A stretch of 64,000 nt of DNA, taken from positions 186,001 to 250,000 of the forward strand of contig NZ_NEGJ01000002.1 in assembly GCF_002135415.1 (NCBI RefSeq), given 5' to 3'. The notes below the pieces were generated by a model, which did no database searches, was not told the origin of the DNA, and saw only the letters and a program-made list of their open reading frames with translations. Below are positions 11,395 to 21,344 of this stretch, one piece after another; the first letter of the stretch is position 1; each line of letters opens with the position of its first letter. A program made the translations under genes and the position numbers. This DNA comes from Acinetobacter sp. ANC 3832. Its GTDB lineage: Bacteria > Pseudomonadota > Gammaproteobacteria > Pseudomonadales > Moraxellaceae.

Positions 11395-13566
11395 TTAATG
11401 ATTTCTGGTTTGACTGTCATTAACAATTCGTGGTGTCACAAAAATCAACAGCTCACGTTTATTCTCTGATTTAGCATCTTTACGGAACAAACGTCCGATA
11501 TAAGGAATATCACCAAAGAATGGAACTTTGGTCTGCTTATTAATAGTTTCCTGTTCAAAAATCCCACCAAGAACCACTGTTTCACCATTTTCAACCAGTA
11601 CATTGGTATTGATTTTATTTTTAGCTAGATAAAATTCTCCGCCAGAAGTAACTCCAGCAATACTGTCACTCGAAATATCTAACCCCATTTGCACCTTACC
11701 ATCAGGCGTAATACTTGGTGTCACATCTAAACTTAATACGACATCTTTAAATTCAGTTTTTGATACTGCATTTGCACCACCACCCTCTGAAGATTGGTAT
11801 GGAATTTGGAAACCTGACTCTACTTTGGCTTTTTGCTTATCAGCTGTTAAAACTTTCGGCGTTGAAATCACTTCACCATAACCATCTGCCTGTAAAGCCG
11901 ATAATTCTAAATCCAACATAAAATCAGATAAACTAATCAAACCAAATGCGATACGGCTTGCACCCGCTGCTGTCACACCTAAATCCACATTGAGATTATC
12001 TGGACGTTGAATGGTATATTTCCCATCATCATCAGGTGTTTTTAAATCCCACAAAGTCGTATCACTACCACCTACGAGTAGATCATTATTTCGAGTAACT
12101 CCTTGAGATAAAATCCCCCATTTCACCCCCATTTCTTTGGTAAAATCTGTGGTTGCTCGAACAATACGCGCCTCAATCATGACTTGCTTAACAGAGACAT
12201 CAAGCAAATCAATCATTTTACGAATTTGATCAATTTTTTGTGCTGTATCATTAATAATTAATGTATTTGTTCTAGGATCTGTCGAAATTGTTCCACGAGG
12301 ACTTAAAAGAGAACCGACACTATCACCCAATGGATCTGATGCATTCCCAGAACTAGAATTACCATTGCTTTTACCTTGAGTAATCAGCTTTTCAATATCA
12401 ATTGCCTTGGCATAATTCAATTGAATATATTCAGTTTGCAACGGTGATAACTTTACACTTTGTGCAAGTGCTTTTGCTTCGTCTTCTTCTGATTTAATGA
12501 GCTCAGTAACAGGTGCAATCCAAATTACACTACCATTACGACGCTTATCTAAGTTTTTGGTTTTTAAAATAATATCAAGAGCTTGGTCCCAAGGAACATC
12601 TTTTAAACGTAGGGTAATATTGCCTTGTACGGTATCGGCAGCAACCATATTGATCCCAGTAAAATCTGCCAATAATTGTAATACTCTACGAACTTCAATA
12701 TCTTGAAAATCTAAGGAAATTTTCTTACCAGCATATGCATTTGCAGATTGCGGATTCTTTAAACCTTTCTTTTCTTCTGGGCGTTTTAAACTGATGGTTA
12801 ATTTATTCTCAGCTTGGTAAGCCATATATTCATAGCTACCTGAAGACTGAATGGTAATCACCCCATTTTGACCTTCATTATAAGCATCAATCACAGAAAC
12901 TGGAGTTGAAAAATCGTTCACATTCAAACGACGCACAAGATGTGCTGGAAGCTTATTCCCCAGAAGTCGAACAACAACTTTACTGCCTTGTTGTTGCACA
13001 TCAACTGGGGTATTTGGACCAGCCAAATTAATTCCAACTAAACCTTCACCATTATTTCCACGTTGAAAGCCAATATCAGACACGCCTTGTCTCTGAATAT
13101 TTGCAACAGGTGCTAAGTTAGGTAGGCTCGATGTTTGCCCTTCTTTGTTAATTTTAAGAATAAAAGTATTGCCTTCTACACGTGTTGTAAAAGCACTTTT
13201 CTCATTTAAATTGACAGTTAAACGTGCGCGTTGCTCATCAGAAGCGACATCAATTGAACTTGCTTCAGTGGTCGCCACTGGAATAGCGGTTTGGCTTAAA
13301 GACTGTTTAGCTTGATTAAAATCTAAAATCAATCGAGATGGATTTTCTACCTGATACGCTTGTGGCTGAGGAGGCAAGCCATTAAACATCACACGGATTT
13401 CTGTTCCTTGACCCGCAACCTGCATCGGTACCACATTGGTCATGGTTACTTGTGCAGATACCACTTGCATGATCGCAACAGATACAACTGCCATAGAAAA
13501 TTGACGAAGATGACTACTCATGAATTTACCGTCCCCACTTAAGAATTTTTGCACACTATTTTTCAT
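11395..13566 (-). CDS. pilQ: type IV pilus secretin
   Basis: A 723-residue outer-membrane secretin that forms the gated ring through which type IV pili emerge. The N-terminal signal segment (hydrophobic run around residues 23-38, ending VSAQ) precedes AMIN-type peptidoglycan-binding repeats (about 45-260), a short secretin/TonB domain (about 285-355, SLDFQDIEVRRVLQLLADFTG), an N1/N-type domain (about 380-465) and the secretin core (about 530-715, ending VPFFGDIPYIGRLFR). An AAGGA site sits 7 nt before the ATG. It lies 20 bp after the pilP stop. In Acinetobacter this system supports twitching and natural transformation. Confidence 0.96.
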   Translation of the reverse strand: MKNSVQKFLSGDGKFMSSHLRQFSMAVVSVAIMQVVSAQVTMTNVVPMQVAGQGTEIRVMFNGLPPQPQAYQVENPSRLILDFNQAKQSLSQTAIPVATTEASSIDVASDEQRARLTVNLNEKSAFTTRVEGNTFILKINKEGQTSSLPNLAPVANIQRQGVSDIGFQRGNNGEGLVGINLAGPNTPVDVQQQGSKVVVRLLGNKLPAHLVRRLNVNDFSTPVSVIDAYNEGQNGVITIQSSGSYEYMAYQAENKLTISLKRPEEKKGLKNPQSANAYAGKKISLDFQDIEVRRVLQLLADFTGINMVAADTVQGNITLRLKDVPWDQALDIILKTKNLDKRRNGSVIWIAPVTELIKSEEDEAKALAQSVKLSPLQTEYIQLNYAKAIDIEKLITQGKSNGNSSSGNASDPLGDSVGSLLSPRGTISTDPRTNTLIINDTAQKIDQIRKMIDLLDVSVKQVMIEARIVRATTDFTKEMGVKWGILSQGVTRNNDLLVGGSDTTLWDLKTPDDDGKYTIQRPDNLNVDLGVTAAGASRIAFGLISLSDFMLDLELSALQADGYGEVISTPKVLTADKQKAKVESGFQIPYQSSEGGGANAVSKTEFKDVVLSLDVTPSITPDGKVQMGLDISSDSIAGVTSGGEFYLAKNKINTNVLVENGETVVLGGIFEQETINKQTKVPFFGDIPYIGRLFRKDAKSENKRELLIFVTPRIVNDSQTRNH

Positions 13567-13586
13567 TTTTATTCCTTAATTTAATC

Positions 13587-14114
13587 TCAATCTGTTGGCC
13601 CGAGAAGAACTAAGCTTCTTGGTCTTTCGATATAAGCCTCTCGACCATCAGGCACAATTTCTATCAGATCAATACGCGTCGGCGAAATATCAACAATTCG
13701 TCCTTGATTGACACCCAAATAATTACCTCGTTGAACTCGCTCAATTTGACCATCAGGCGTTTGGATTAATGCGATCACTTGACCATCATTACCTTTCATA
13801 CTGCCTTTCATATTCAGCGTTTCAATCGCATAACTTTCTAGCGGTTGAGCTTGACGAGAAAAATTTGGATAAACACGCTTTCCAGACATAATCTTCAACT
13901 CATTCGCCAATGACCCTGGCATAAATGGGCTACGAAGTTGTTGTGCTGAATAATTAAAACTTGGGACTGGCGCAAAAACTGGAGCCGCTTCTATAGGTAA
14001 AGGCTGTTGACTTCTAATATTTGCCATTTCTTGATTAACCGCATCAATTCGAGAATCACAACCAATCAATGAAACAGCAATAATCAAACCACTAGCTATT
14101 TTAATTATTTTCAT
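13587..14114 (-). CDS. pilP: type IV pilus lipoprotein PilP
   Basis: A 175-residue inner-membrane lipoprotein that links the PilNO pair to the PilQ secretin. The signal peptide ends in the lipobox LIGC with the lipidated Cys at residue 19. A disordered Pro-rich linker (about 35-60) precedes the compact C-terminal beta domain that binds the secretin N-domains. Its ATG overlaps the pilO stop by 4 nt (ATGA), which implies translational coupling. Confidence 0.95.
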   Translation of the reverse strand: MKIIKIASGLIIAVSLIGCDSRIDAVNQEMANIRSQQPLPIEAAPVFAPVPSFNYSAQQLRSPFMPGSLANELKIMSGKRVYPNFSRQAQPLESYAIETLNMKGSMKGNDGQVIALIQTPDGQIERVQRGNYLGVNQGRIVDISPTRIDLIEIVPDGREAYIERPRSLVLLGPTD

Positions 14115-14839
14115 TTTTGTTGCCCTCCCGATTGACTCGCAGGTGTCTGTACATCTGCCTTAGCTGTATCATCTGCCCCTACATAACGGTAAGTTTTAGC
14201 CTTAAGAGAATAATCAACGACAGGAATATCAGATTTTTTATCCTGACTCTGGGTCGCTGTAATTGTAAAATCATGCAATGTTACGATTCGTGGTAAAGCT
14301 GCAATTCCACTGACAAAACTTCCAAATGAGTGGTAGTCGCCTGTTGCTTCAATTGAAATTGGCTGTTCTATAAAGAACTCTTGCTTAACTTCATTTTCCA
14401 AACGAATATTTTTAAACTTCAATCCTGAGCTAACGCCTGTCACGTTGATATCTTCAACCAAGCTCGGAATTTCCGTTTCTTTAGGCAACTGTTCTAACTG
14501 TTGATTGAAATTTGCTTCCATCTGTTGCAGTTGCGTTTGATATTGTTGCAAATTTCTAAGTTTAGAATCTTTTTCTTTAAATTCATTTAATAAATTTTGT
14601 TCTTGAGCTTGGGCTGTTTCAATGGTGTCTAATTTAGGTTTAATTGCTAAAAAATATCCAATTGAACAGACCACAAAAAATAGAAATAACCAACAGGTAA
14701 ATTTGACCGACATCGGCCAACTACCATAATTATTCATATCTAATGTATTGAACTGCTGGAAAAACTTTTCAACAGACATTTTTTTCTTTTGAGGTGCTTC
14801 GTGTTCCGAGTCAGTTTTATTTAATTCATTACGGCTCAT
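14111..14839 (-). CDS. pilO: type IV pilus alignment protein PilO
   Basis: A 242-residue bitopic inner-membrane protein with an N-terminal cytoplasmic tail of about 45 residues, one transmembrane segment (about 47-66), a periplasmic coiled coil (about 72-122) and a ferredoxin-like C-terminal domain. It forms a heterodimer with PilN, aligning the cytoplasmic motor with PilP and PilQ. It overlaps pilN and pilP by 4 nt on each side. Confidence 0.94.
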   Translation of the reverse strand: MSRNELNKTDSEHEAPQKKKMSVEKFFQQFNTLDMNNYGSWPMSVKFTCWLFLFFVVCSIGYFLAIKPKLDTIETAQAQEQNLLNEFKEKDSKLRNLQQYQTQLQQMEANFNQQLEQLPKETEIPSLVEDINVTGVSSGLKFKNIRLENEVKQEFFIEQPISIEATGDYHSFGSFVSGIAALPRIVTLHDFTITATQSQDKKSDIPVVDYSLKAKTYRYVGADDTAKADVQTPASQSGGQQK

Positions 14840-15468
14840 TTTGCACCTCCTACATTCGCTTTATCCGAGCTTTCATCAGCAGAAGGAAGTGCGATTTCAC
14901 CTAAATCCACACTCACGACAAAACTTCCGTAAGATTCTTCAACTCTAGGCACAATCGACGTTGTACCTTTATTTTTGTTTTCTTCAGCTGCAAGGAATGA
15001 ATTCATAAATGCATTTCTATACCATTGTGATGCTTCCAAGCCTCGCAATAATTCAGCAACTGTATTTGGACTTTCTGCTTTACCTTCAATCGTAAACTTA
15101 TCACCTACACGACTAAACTTAGTGACATACATTGCTGATGGAATAACACGAACCAACTCATCAACCAAACGCACTGTTACAGGTCGTTGTCCTTGTAAAC
15201 CTTGGATCAGCTTCATTCGCTCAATAATTGCATTTCGACGTTCTTGTAAGCCATCAAGCGTTTTTAATTGCGTATCTAAATTCTGATTGGTATTGGTGAT
15301 CAATTGGTTCGCTTGCTCTTGATCTTCTAGTTTGTGATCAAAATAAAACCAAGCCAACATGACGGCAACCAAGCCAAGTAATGCAATACCGACACAGATT
15401 GCGACGAATTGTTTCTTTCTTTGTTCTCTTAGCTCATCACGCCAAGGGAGTAAGTTAATCTTTGCCAT
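14836..15468 (-). CDS. pilN: type IV pilus alignment protein PilN
   Basis: A 210-residue bitopic membrane protein. The N-terminal motif INLLPWRDE (residues 4-12) is the conserved cytoplasmic tail that docks into PilM. A transmembrane segment (about 22-43) leads to a coiled coil and a periplasmic ferredoxin-like domain. Its ATG shares one base with the pilM stop (TAATG), so translation is coupled. Partner of PilO. Confidence 0.95.
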   Translation of the reverse strand: MAKINLLPWRDELREQRKKQFVAICVGIALLGLVAVMLAWFYFDHKLEDQEQANQLITNTNQNLDTQLKTLDGLQERRNAIIERMKLIQGLQGQRPVTVRLVDELVRVIPSAMYVTKFSRVGDKFTIEGKAESPNTVAELLRGLEASQWYRNAFMNSFLAAEENKNKGTTSIVPRVEESYGSFVVSVDLGEIALPSADESSDKANVGGAK

Positions 15469-16526
15469 TAATCAAAACTCCTCAACGCTAAGCCACATGC
15501 AACCATTAAAGACGGTGCATCATTTTCTATTTTTTTAAGATCAATTTGTGGTGAGAAACCCATCTGTAAAAATGGATTGGCAATAGTCACCCGATAGCCT
15601 AGTTTTTGTTGTAATAATTTAGAGAGACCCGGAATATTGGCATTACCACCCGCCAATAAAATATGATCAATTTCATTAAATTGTGACGAAGAAAAAAAGA
15701 ATTGTAATGATCGTGCGGCTTGTTGAACAACTGCTTCAAGGAATGGAGTCAGTACTTCTGTTTCATAATCATCGGGTAAAGTACGGTCTTTTTTTGCTCG
15801 ACCTGCTTCACCATAAGATAATCCATAACGATTTTGCACATCTTGTGTCAGTTGTTTACCGCCAAAGACTTGTTCACGTGTATAAATAATTTTGCCATTC
15901 TGCATCACTGACAATGTGGTCATCGTATGCCCGATATCAAGCACACCAACCATATTTACCCCAATAGGTAACGTATCAGAGAACACTTCAAATGCACGTT
16001 CTAATGCGTAACTTTCAACATCTGCAATTTTTGGTGTTAACCCTGTAATTTCAACAACTTCAACCCGAGATTCAATATTCTCAGTGCGTGTAGCAACCAA
16101 GAGTACATTGACACGATTTGGGTTTGCCAATTTATCAGACAATACTTCAAAATCTAAACTGACTTCATCAAGGGGAAACGGAATGTATTGCTCAGCATCC
16201 ATTCGAATCTGAATTTCGCGCTCTTCATCACCCATGTCCGCATCCATTTCGATGACTTTATGAATCACCATGGATGTAGGCACAGCAACAGCAACATTCT
16301 GTGATTGAGGGTTGGCAATATTCAGCGCACGTTCTAAAGCGTCTGAAACTGCTTCTGGGTTGAGAATGTTTTTCTCAACCACACTCCCCTCTAATAATGG
16401 ACTTAATCCATAACTTTCAACCCAGTAACGACCGTTCTTAACAGAGAGTTCTAATAACTTTACAGAAGTAGAACTAATATCTACCCCTATCAACCCCTTA
16501 TTTGGCTTACGATATAGTCTAAGCAC
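15468..16526 (-). CDS. pilM: type IV pilus actin-like ATPase PilM
   Basis: A 352-residue cytoplasmic protein with an FtsA/actin fold. Nucleotide-binding motifs are GVDISSTSVK (residues 14-23) and LDIGHTMTTLSV (around 195-206), with a later LLAGGNANIPG (around 288-298). It forms a cytoplasmic platform by binding the PilN tail. The start is GTG at 16524-16526 with AGGAAT upstream. First gene of the pilMNOPQ-aroKB operon, divergent from ponA with 164 bp between the starts. Confidence 0.95.
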   Translation of the reverse strand: MLRLYRKPNKGLIGVDISSTSVKLLELSVKNGRYWVESYGLSPLLEGSVVEKNILNPEAVSDALERALNIANPQSQNVAVAVPTSMVIHKVIEMDADMGDEEREIQIRMDAEQYIPFPLDEVSLDFEVLSDKLANPNRVNVLLVATRTENIESRVEVVEITGLTPKIADVESYALERAFEVFSDTLPIGVNMVGVLDIGHTMTTLSVMQNGKIIYTREQVFGGKQLTQDVQNRYGLSYGEAGRAKKDRTLPDDYETEVLTPFLEAVVQQAARSLQFFFSSSQFNEIDHILLAGGNANIPGLSKLLQQKLGYRVTIANPFLQMGFSPQIDLKKIENDAPSLMVACGLALRSFD

Positions 16527-16690
16527 GATACAATTCCTATTATTTTTTTATCCCCAACAATAATACAAACTAAATACAGCTGGTCTTAATTTTTTCCCAG
16601 ATACAATATCTCATCTAACAATCCGTCAAATGAAAAGCTATACTGACCATTAATTAGTTTGCCATTAGCTCTTATTAAAACTTACTTGTT

Positions 16691-19246
16691 ATGAAAAAGC
16701 TATCTCGTTTAGGTTATATTCACCCCTTTTTTTTGCTGATTATTATTATCTTAATCGCAATTCCGATGGGCTTTTATGGCATGTATCTCTATATTGCCCC
16801 ATCCCTTCCAGAAATGAGTTCCTTAAAGAAGGCGCCATTACTGAAACCACTGCAGGTTTATACTGCAGATAACCAGCTGATTGCAGAATATGGTGGCAAA
16901 CTTTCCGTGCCTGTGGAATATAAACAAATCCCACCAACATTCATCCATGCCTTTTTAGCTGCTGAAGATTCCTCCTTTTTTGAACACAGCGGCATTAGCT
17001 TCAAAGGCTTAGGTCGAGCAGTTAGTGAAAGTGTGACAGGCTCAAATGTGCAAACTGGTGGTTCAACCATCACAATGCAAGTAGCAAAAAACTACTATCT
17101 ATCTTCTGAACGAACTTTAAAACGTAAATTAACGGAAGTTTTTTTAGCTCGAAAAATAGAACAAAATTTATCAAAAGAAGAAATTTTAACGTTATATGTC
17201 AACAAAATTTTCTTAGGTAAAAATGCGTACGGTATTGCTGCTGCTGCGAAGATTTATTATGACAAAAGCTTAGATCAACTCAGCACAGCACAAATGGCGA
17301 TGATTGCAGGTTTACCTAAAGCACCGTCAAAATACAACCCAGTGGTCAATCCTGAACGTGCTTTAGAACGTCGCAACTGGATTTTGGGTCGTATGCTGCA
17401 ATTGGGTTACATCAACCAAGCTGAATATAAGAAAGCAGTGGCTGAGCCTGTTAGCCTGAACATGCCAGATCGTGGAGTGAGTAATAAATTTCCCTATGTA
17501 GGGGAAATGGTTCGCTCTGAATTGGTTGAAAAATTTGGTGAACAAGCAGTCGATTCTGGTTATAAAGTTTATACAACTGTAGACAGTAAACGTCAGGCTT
17601 TTGCAGAAGACTCTGTACAGAAAGGGCTTGAAGATTATGATCGTCGTCATGGTTGGCGTGGTGCTGAAGCACATGATAAACCTTTAAAAGAATTTATCGC
17701 TTATGCAAACACCTACCCTGCTGAAGTGATCAAAGTCAATAGCAGTAGTTTTGAAGCTTTGATGCAGGATGGTACCAAAGTCACTGTGCCATGGTCTGGA
17801 ATGTCATGGGCAAGACCTTACCGCAATGCAAATAGTGTCGGTGGTGCTCCAAGTAATGCATCACAAATTGTTAAAGTGAAAGACATCATCCGCCTAAGAC
17901 CCAATGCTGAAAAAACGGCATGGTCATTAATTCAAATTCCAAAAGTGCAAGGGCAATTGATCGCAATTAATCCGAATGATGGCTCAATTGAGGCAATCGT
18001 TGGCGGATATAATTTCTATCAGTCTAAATTTAACCGTGCTTTACAAGGCTGGCGTCAACCTGGTTCAACCATTAAGCCGTTTATTTATGCTTTAGCACTT
18101 GAACGAGGCATGACCCCTTATACCATGGTGAATGATAGCCCAATTACCATTGGTAAATGGACACCTAAAAACTCTGATGGTCGCTATTTAGGTATGATTC
18201 CGTTGCGTCGTGCGTTATATCTATCTCGAAATACCGTTTCTGTTCGATTGTTACAAGAAGTTGGTATTGAACGTGCTCGACAATTGCTTATGGATTTTGG
18301 ACTTCAAGAAAATCAGATTCCTCGTAATTTCACCATTGCACTAGGTACACCACAAGTGTTACCTGTACAAATGGCGACTGGTTATGCGGCTATTGCCAAT
18401 GGTGGGTATCGCGTGCAACCTCACTTCATTAATCGAATTGAAGATGCATTTGGTAAAGTAATCTACGAATCGAATCCTGAATATGCTTGCATTCCATGTA
18501 TCAATGGCAAAGATGTGGATGTTGACCAAGAAGCGATTACTCCAGATGATGAAGTGATTGAGGTCACCAATCAGACCAAAACTGATACTAAAACTACGAG
18601 TAAACTGAGCAAAGAAGAGCAAAGTAAATATCGTCAAGCACAACGCATTCTTAAATCTCAATCTGCATTTGATATGGCAAATATTCTGCATGATGTGATT
18701 GTGCATGGTACAGGTCGGGCAGCATTGAAAATTGGTCGTGATGATATTGGTGGTAAAACAGGAACAACCAATGATGCGAAAGATGCGTGGTTTGCAGGCT
18801 TTAATGGCAAACTCGTTGCAATTACATGGGTTGGATTTGATCAACCCACGACTTTAGGTCGTCGTGAGTATGGTGGTATTGCAGCATTACCTGTGTGGAC
18901 AAACTTCATGGATAAAGCTTTAGCGGGAACGCCTTCTTCATGGGTGCATTTTGATAAAAATGCCAAAGATCCTCTTTCTAGAGAACAGCGAGGGCAACAA
19001 CCACAGATAGAAGCTGAGCAGAAGGATGACTATCGTAGTTCTCCTCCTCTTGCTCGACCAATTTATCGTCCCGCACCTGTTGCACCGAAGCGTAATCCAT
19101 CGAATGACTTTGATGATTTACCTGATGATGAGGAGAAATCTCTCAAACCTTCTAATAATGCACCACCTGCATTAAACCAAGGAACTCCATCGGTGAAACG
19201 AGAATCCAGAGACTCCTTAGAAAACTTGATTAATGAAGTGCAATAA
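16691..19246 (+). CDS. mrcA: penicillin-binding protein 1A (bifunctional)
   Basis: An 851-residue class A PBP (also called ponA) that polymerises and cross-links peptidoglycan. One transmembrane anchor lies at residues 13-34. The glycosyltransferase domain (about 60-235) has catalytic Glu92 in EDSSFFEH and the GGSTITMQ motif. The transpeptidase domain carries SxxK with Ser459-Lys462 (PGSTIKP), SxN with Ser512-Asn514, and KTG beginning at Lys689. An OB-like insert lies between the domains, and the last 90 residues or so are a Pro/Arg/Asp-rich disordered tail. Divergent from the pilM operon, the usual arrangement in Pseudomonas and Acinetobacter. A target of beta-lactams. Confidence 0.96.
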   Translation: MKKLSRLGYIHPFFLLIIIILIAIPMGFYGMYLYIAPSLPEMSSLKKAPLLKPLQVYTADNQLIAEYGGKLSVPVEYKQIPPTFIHAFLAAEDSSFFEHSGISFKGLGRAVSESVTGSNVQTGGSTITMQVAKNYYLSSERTLKRKLTEVFLARKIEQNLSKEEILTLYVNKIFLGKNAYGIAAAAKIYYDKSLDQLSTAQMAMIAGLPKAPSKYNPVVNPERALERRNWILGRMLQLGYINQAEYKKAVAEPVSLNMPDRGVSNKFPYVGEMVRSELVEKFGEQAVDSGYKVYTTVDSKRQAFAEDSVQKGLEDYDRRHGWRGAEAHDKPLKEFIAYANTYPAEVIKVNSSSFEALMQDGTKVTVPWSGMSWARPYRNANSVGGAPSNASQIVKVKDIIRLRPNAEKTAWSLIQIPKVQGQLIAINPNDGSIEAIVGGYNFYQSKFNRALQGWRQPGSTIKPFIYALALERGMTPYTMVNDSPITIGKWTPKNSDGRYLGMIPLRRALYLSRNTVSVRLLQEVGIERARQLLMDFGLQENQIPRNFTIALGTPQVLPVQMATGYAAIANGGYRVQPHFINRIEDAFGKVIYESNPEYACIPCINGKDVDVDQEAITPDDEVIEVTNQTKTDTKTTSKLSKEEQSKYRQAQRILKSQSAFDMANILHDVIVHGTGRAALKIGRDDIGGKTGTTNDAKDAWFAGFNGKLVAITWVGFDQPTTLGRREYGGIAALPVWTNFMDKALAGTPSSWVHFDKNAKDPLSREQRGQQPQIEAEQKDDYRSSPPLARPIYRPAPVAPKRNPSNDFDDLPDDEEKSLKPSNNAPPALNQGTPSVKRESRDSLENLINEVQ

Positions 19247-19261
19247 ATTTCATTAAACTAT

Positions 19262-19290
19262 AAAAAAAGCCATCTTCGGATGGCTTTTTT
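19262..19290. terminator. bidirectional terminator between mrcA and rlmA
   Basis: A 12-bp stem (left arm A-tract plus GCCATC) closes a TTCG tetraloop and ends in a T-run. It sits between the convergent mrcA and rlmA genes and can serve both. Confidence 0.9.
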
Positions 19291-19338
19291 ACTTCCTTAA
19301 ATTGTAATTCTAAGCGCCGAATTAATTCTTTAATCTAT

Positions 19339-20145
19339 TTATTTCTTCTGAAAAAGATAAATTTGAAAACTGGCTTTTAACGTGGTTTGTTGTTGCTGTT
19401 CTAAAGCTAAACGCTTATCAGCTTTAGCTTTATATGCATAAGGTGTCATCGCGATCAGATTTTTCAATTGTTGCTGATCTAAGGTAAAATCCGACTCCAC
19501 AATAGGTTGCTCTATCAGCTCAAAATCAGCCTGTAATTGTTCAACAAATTTCTGTGGATCATGGGGTTTAACTTCATCAAATAAAGCTTCACGCATGGCA
19601 TATAAATGTTGTGGCGCTGGTGTAACCACCAATAAATAAGCTTTAGATTTCAGTACGCGTAAAATTTCCTGTTGCGGAATCGGGCTAAATAAACTGGTAC
19701 AGATATCAATAGAATGATCTAAAACAGGTAAAGTTGCACCCGTTCCCACCACCCAAGTCACTGCCTTATTTAACTTCGCTGCAACTTGTACAGCATTTTT
19801 CGCTATATCTACACCGATGCATTGCATAACTTTTTTTTGCATTGCATCTGTGTAATAGCCTTCGCCACAGCCAATATCCAGCAAATTATCCACCTGAAGA
19901 TCTTGTAAAATATTCACAACAGCTTCTTGTAAAGGTTGATAAAAACCTGCACTTAAAAATTGACGACGAGCATCGACAGATTCAGGCGTATCACCTGGAT
20001 TTTTACTGTGCTTATGCTGTACCACATGTAAATTTACATAGCCTTGTTTCGCAACATCATAACTATGCTTCAATTCACACTGCCACGTTTTATCTATCAG
20101 TACCAATGCCTGACGACATACAGGACACATCAGCAGATTCATCAT
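19339..20145 (-). CDS. rlmA: 23S rRNA (guanine-N1)-methyltransferase
   Basis: A 268-residue SAM-dependent methyltransferase of the RlmA/RrmA family, which methylates guanine 745 of 23S rRNA. An N-terminal zinc finger (CPVC at residues 7-10, then C and H around 23-27) is followed by the conserved QGYVNL. SAM motif I is LLDIGCGEGYY (around 90-100). It is separated from mraY by a terminator, so it may have its own promoter within the 80-bp gap. The tandem ATG codons leave the exact first residue uncertain by one. Confidence 0.85.
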   Translation of the reverse strand: MMNLLMCPVCRQALVLIDKTWQCELKHSYDVAKQGYVNLHVVQHKHSKNPGDTPESVDARRQFLSAGFYQPLQEAVVNILQDLQVDNLLDIGCGEGYYTDAMQKKVMQCIGVDIAKNAVQVAAKLNKAVTWVVGTGATLPVLDHSIDICTSLFSPIPQQEILRVLKSKAYLLVVTPAPQHLYAMREALFDEVKPHDPQKFVEQLQADFELIEQPIVESDFTLDQQQLKNLIAMTPYAYKAKADKRLALEQQQQTTLKASFQIYLFQKK

Positions 20146-20173
20146 TTTCTCCAGAACTTAATCGTCAGCCATA

Positions 20174-20210
20174 AAAAAATCGGCAAATGTGGGAGCAAAT
20201 GCCGACTTTT
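20174..20210 (-). terminator. terminator after mraY
   Basis: On the minus strand, a TCGGCA/TGCCGA stem (20200-20205 with 20180-20185) with a longer imperfect interior is followed by seven T residues. It marks the end of the dcw operon. Confidence 0.7.
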
Positions 20211-20225
20211 AAAATCATTTTTTGC

Positions 20226-21344
20226 TTAACGCAATTTTAAAGTCATTAGACCTAAAACTACCAGCATAATTGTAATAATCCAGAAACGAATAACCACTTG
20301 TGTTTCACGCCAGCCTTTTTTCTCATAATGATGATGTAAAGGCGCCATAAGGAATACACGTTTATTGCGCATTCGTAGTGAACCAATTTGTAAGAATACA
20401 GAAATAGCTTCGATAACAAATACACCGCCCATAATTGCAAAAACAATTTCTTGACGGACCATCACTGCAATTGTACCCAACATTGCACCCAATGATAATG
20501 CCCCGACATCACCCATAAATATTTGCGCAGGATGTGCGTTATACCAAAGAAATGCCAAGCCTGCACCAATCATTGCTGCACAAATAATCACAAGTTCAGA
20601 TGTGTATTTCACATAAGGAATATGCAAATACGTTGCAAAACGAATATCACCTGCTAAATATGCAAATACGCCTAGACCTGCTGCAACCAGAACAATTGGC
20701 ATAATCGCCAAACCATCCAAGCCATCTGTTAAGTTCACCGCATTTGAGCCACCATTAATCACTAAGTAAGTGAAAATGATAAAACCAATGCCCAATGGAA
20801 CAGAAGATAAGGGAATACTGAGATCTTTAAAAAAAGGAATAAGCAAATCTAACATATTTGCAGTATGTTCAGGATTGGGCTGTTGTATTGCAATCACATA
20901 TAAAGCAATCCCTGCACCAATTGAACCCACTGAGGTCCAGAAAAATTTCTTCTTCGCAGGTAAGCCAGCGTTGTCTTTATAGCGAACTTTAATCCAGTCA
21001 TCCGCCCAACCCACTGCACCAAAAATAATCATCACAGCAAGTACAATCCAGACATAGGGATTAGATAAATCTGCCCAAAGTAAGGTACTAATCCCGATTG
21101 AAAGTAGGATTAATATCCCACCCATGGTCGGTGTACCCATTTTTTTAGCATGATTTTCTGGTGCAAATGAACTTACAGCTTGCCCATATTTCAAGGCTTG
21201 TAATTTACGGATCATGACTGGACCCAAAGCCCATCCAATCGCCAATGCTGTCAAAACACTCAGCAATGCACGTAAAGATAAATACCGAACCACCTGAAAG
21301 GTATTGTTATAACCTGCCAAATGTTCAAATAACCATAACAGCAT
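20226..21344 (-). CDS. mraY: phospho-N-acetylmuramoyl-pentapeptide transferase
   Basis: A 372-residue polytopic inner-membrane enzyme (about ten transmembrane segments) that moves phospho-MurNAc-pentapeptide to undecaprenyl phosphate, giving lipid I. Visible signatures are GTPTMGG (around 70-76), the Asp-rich WADDWIK (around 112-118), [10 protein letters not shown] (around 204-213) and the histidine cluster [11 protein letters not shown] (around 333-343). Its ATG shares one base with the murF stop (TAATG). Last gene of the reduced dcw cluster. Confidence 0.97.
   Translation of the reverse strand: MLLWLFEHLAGYNNTFQVVRYLSLRALLSVLTALAIGWALGPVMIRKLQALKYGQAVSSFAPENHAKKMGTPTMGGILILLSIGISTLLWADLSNPYVWIVLAVMIIFGAVGWADDWIKVRYKDNAGLPAKKKFFWTSVGSIGAGIALYVIAIQQPNPEHTANMLDLLIPFFKDLSIPLSSVPLGIGFIIFTYLVINGGSNAVNLTDGLDGLAIMPIVLVAAGLGVFAYLAGDIRFATYLHIPYVKYTSELVIICAAMIGAGLAFLWYNAHPAQIFMGDVGALSLGAMLGTIAVMVRQEIVFAIMGGVFVIEAISVFLQIGSLRMRNKRVFLMAPLHHHYEKKGWRETQVVIRFWIITIMLVVLGLMTLKLR

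Noticed and set aside
18359..18844. 161-codon minus-strand frame opposite mrcA
   Set aside because: Antisense to the transpeptidase domain, Cys/Ile/Asn-rich translation and no start signals.
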